Source of the DNA: Prochlorococcus sp. AG-402-A04
GTDB lineage: Bacteria; Cyanobacteriota; Cyanobacteriia; PCC-6307; Cyanobiaceae
Assembly: GCA_003278045.1 (NCBI GenBank)
Contig: QCHG01000004.1
Location: 35,413-99,412 of the forward strand
Direction: 5' to 3'
DNA length: 64,000 bases
Part shown: positions 62,446 through 64,000 of the stretch, one piece after another
Position numbering within the stretch: position 1 is the stretch's first letter
How the letters are laid out: every line of letters starts with the position of its first letter
Program-made: the position numbers and the translations under genes
The notes under the pieces: generated by a model
Seen by the model: the letters and a program-made list of their open reading frames with translations, nothing else
Told to the model about the DNA's origin: nothing
Database searches by the model: none

Positions 62446-62620
62446 TTTATTAAATTGGATTAAATTAGATGTTTGATTGTAAGGGTCAAAGAGTTAATCT
62501 TAACTTGATTATAATTTGTGGGTATGATTTTTGAAATTTTCAGAAGAAATTACTTGAAAAAGCTTCAAATAATCATAATATGCCCTAACTGAACAAAAAC
62601 ACCAATTTTTGAAATAAACC

Positions 62621-64000
62621 TTGGATCACACACTTGTTATTGTTGAAAGTCCCACCAAAGCAAAAACTATAAGAAAGTTTTTGCCTTCAAACTATGAAGT
62701 TCTCGCTTCAATGGGACACGTAAGAGATCTTCCAAAAGGAGCTGCTGAAATACCTGCTGCGGTTAAAAAGGAAAAATGGTCAAGAATAGGAGTTAATACA
62801 ACAGAAGATTTTGAACCGCTTTATATAGTTCCAAAAGATAAGAAAAAGGTTGTTAAAGAGTTGAAAGATGCATTAAAGGGTGCGACCCAGCTATTACTGG
62901 CAACTGATGAAGATAGAGAGGGAGAGAGTATTAGCTGGCATCTCATGCAAATACTTAAGCCTAAAATACCAACTAAGAGAATGGTTTTTCATGAAATCAC
63001 AAAAAAGGCAATTAATAAAGCTTTAGACCAAACAAGAGAAATTGATATGGAACTTGTTCAGGCTCAAGAAACAAGAAGAATCTTGGACAGGCTTTTTGGA
63101 TATGAATTATCTCCTTTACTTTGGAAGAAGGTAGCCCCTCGACTATCTGCTGGTCGTGTTCAATCAGTTTCTGTAAGACTTCTTGTAAGGAGAGAGAGAG
63201 AGAGAAGATCCTTTATAAAAGCTAGTTACTGGGGAATTAAAGCTTCCTTAATAAAAGATAATATTACTTTTGAAACTAAATTATTCAGTTTAAATGGTCA
63301 AAGAATTTCCAACGGTTCCGATTTCGACGAACAAACAGGTAAATTAAAAGAAGGAAATAAATCTTTAATAATTGGTGAAGAACAAGTAAATGATTTATTG
63401 AAGACTTTTTCCTCAGAGGATTGGTTAGTCTCAAAAATCGAAAAAAAACCATCCACTCGTAAGCCAGTTCCTCCATTCACAACTAGTACGTTACAACAAG
63501 AAGCAAATAGAAAGCTTCGTTTATCTGCAAGAGAAACTATGAGATGTGCACAAGGGCTATATGAAAGAGGTTTCATAACATATATGAGAACTGATTCAGT
63601 TCATCTCTCCGAACAAGCCACAAGAGCTGCTAGAGAATGTGTTAGTTCTATGTATGGAAAAGAATATTTATCTAACTCACCAAGACAATTTAATTCAACT
63701 GCAAGAAATGCTCAAGAAGCACATGAAGCTATTAGGCCTGCAGGTGAGGTTTTTAAAACACCAAAGGAAACTAATTTAACTGGTAGAGACTTATCACTTT
63801 ACGATTTGATTTGGAAAAGAACTGTAGCTAGTCAAATGGCGGAAGCTAGGCTAACAATGATTAATGCTGAAATTAGTGTGGGGGACGGATTATTTAAATC
63901 GAGCGGGAAAAGTATTGATTTCGCAGGATTTTTTAGAGCTTATGTCGAAGGAAGTGATGACCCAAGTTCATCCCTTGAACAACAAGAAATTATCCTCCCA
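62621..64000 (+). CDS. topA: DNA topoisomerase I (5' part; cut by the window end)
   Basis: TopA relaxes negative supercoils. From TTG 62621 the frame is open for 460 codons to the window edge. It starts [17 protein letters not shown], has the Toprim acidic motif [53 protein letters not shown] and the active-site tyrosine region [17 protein letters not shown], then TAHEAIRP-like [13 protein letters not shown]. The C-terminal part and its basic or zinc tail lie beyond the window. The spacing from ndhB and the family N-terminus fix the TTG start. Confidence 0.96.
   Translation, partial: MDHTLVIVESPTKAKTIRKFLPSNYEVLASMGHVRDLPKGAAEIPAAVKKEKWSRIGVNTTEDFEPLYIVPKDKKKVVKELKDALKGATQLLLATDEDREGESISWHLMQILKPKIPTKRMVFHEITKKAINKALDQTREIDMELVQAQETRRILDRLFGYELSPLLWKKVAPRLSAGRVQSVSVRLLVRRERERRSFIKASYWGIKASLIKDNITFETKLFSLNGQRISNGSDFDEQTGKLKEGNKSLIIGEEQVNDLLKTFSSEDWLVSKIEKKPSTRKPVPPFTTSTLQQEANRKLRLSARETMRCAQGLYERGFITYMRTDSVHLSEQATRAARECVSSMYGKEYLSNSPRQFNSTARNAQEAHEAIRPAGEVFKTPKETNLTGRDLSLYDLIWKRTVASQMAEARLTMINAEISVGDGLFKSSGKSIDFAGFFRAYVEGSDDPSSSLEQQEIILP

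Overview
The window is an AT-rich (roughly 30% G+C by eye), gene-dense bacterial chromosome segment. It almost certainly comes from a high-light-adapted Prochlorococcus. The evidence is the combination of oxygenic-phototroph genes (chlorophyll synthase chlG, ndhB, a demethylphylloquinone methyltransferase, a digalactosyl-lipid synthase-like glycosyltransferase), cyanobacterial regulators (pipX-pipY next to sepF), many short picocyanobacterial hypothetical genes (DUF1651-, DUF3764-, DUF4278- and DUF2862-like), frequent TTG/GTG starts and very short intergenic gaps.

Region 1 (about 1-18 kb) is accessory in character. Recognisable enzymes (a PrxQ-type peroxiredoxin, an ArfB-like peptidyl-tRNA hydrolase, a CPBP protease, prolyl aminopeptidase, a photolyase, TenA plus ThiD for thiamine-pyrimidine salvage, a cupin) are scattered among many very small genes, several encoding 29-54 residue membrane peptides. 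It holds a 355-base gene-free stretch with several hairpins and a strong terminator (candidate noncoding RNA, 4968-5322), an ABM-domain gene broken by one missing T in a T7 run (11603-11919), and a 1171-residue surface or secreted protein with seven propeller-like repeats, a perfect 249-bp tandem duplication and a DUF4114-like C-terminus. The region ends at tRNA-Thr(GGT) and tRNA-Tyr(GTA), as many genomic islands do.

Region 2 (about 18-31.7 kb) is conserved core. It runs aroQ, miaE, cobI, a DUF1823-like gene, der, an EcfT/CbiQ-like transporter subunit, pipX, pipY, sepF and proC in one direction. Convergent to them are a glycosyltransferase (dgdA-like), recO, a deoC-like gene that appears to lack the catalytic lysine, and hpf. 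Then come lipB, an acyl-CoA/ACP synthetase and a YlqD-like protein.

Region 3 (31.9-50.2 kb) carries pdhC and queA, a sulfur amino-acid cluster on the minus strand (cysK and two Cys/Met-metabolism PLP enzymes), rpsD, yidD, a glutaredoxin-like gene, murE, an SDR enzyme, a class V aminotransferase, an arsenite-methyltransferase-like protein, an Nfu-type Fe-S scaffold, mqo, lepA, a lone peptide-type ABC permease and trmH.

Region 4 (50.3-64 kb) opens with a tight four-gene unit (DCC-type thiol oxidoreductase, TIGR03643-like, DUF2256-like, and a photolyase-related protein without the usual Fe-S cysteines). It continues with rsmB, a bifunctional penicillin-binding protein, chlG, a DUF2862-like gene, hisF, menG/ubiE, a DciA-like protein with a zinc ribbon, birA, a MacB/LolD-type ATPase, ndhB, and the 5' two-thirds or so of topA, cut by the window end.

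No rRNA, CRISPR array, insertion sequence or integrase was seen. All family assignments come from reading translated motifs; no database search was run.
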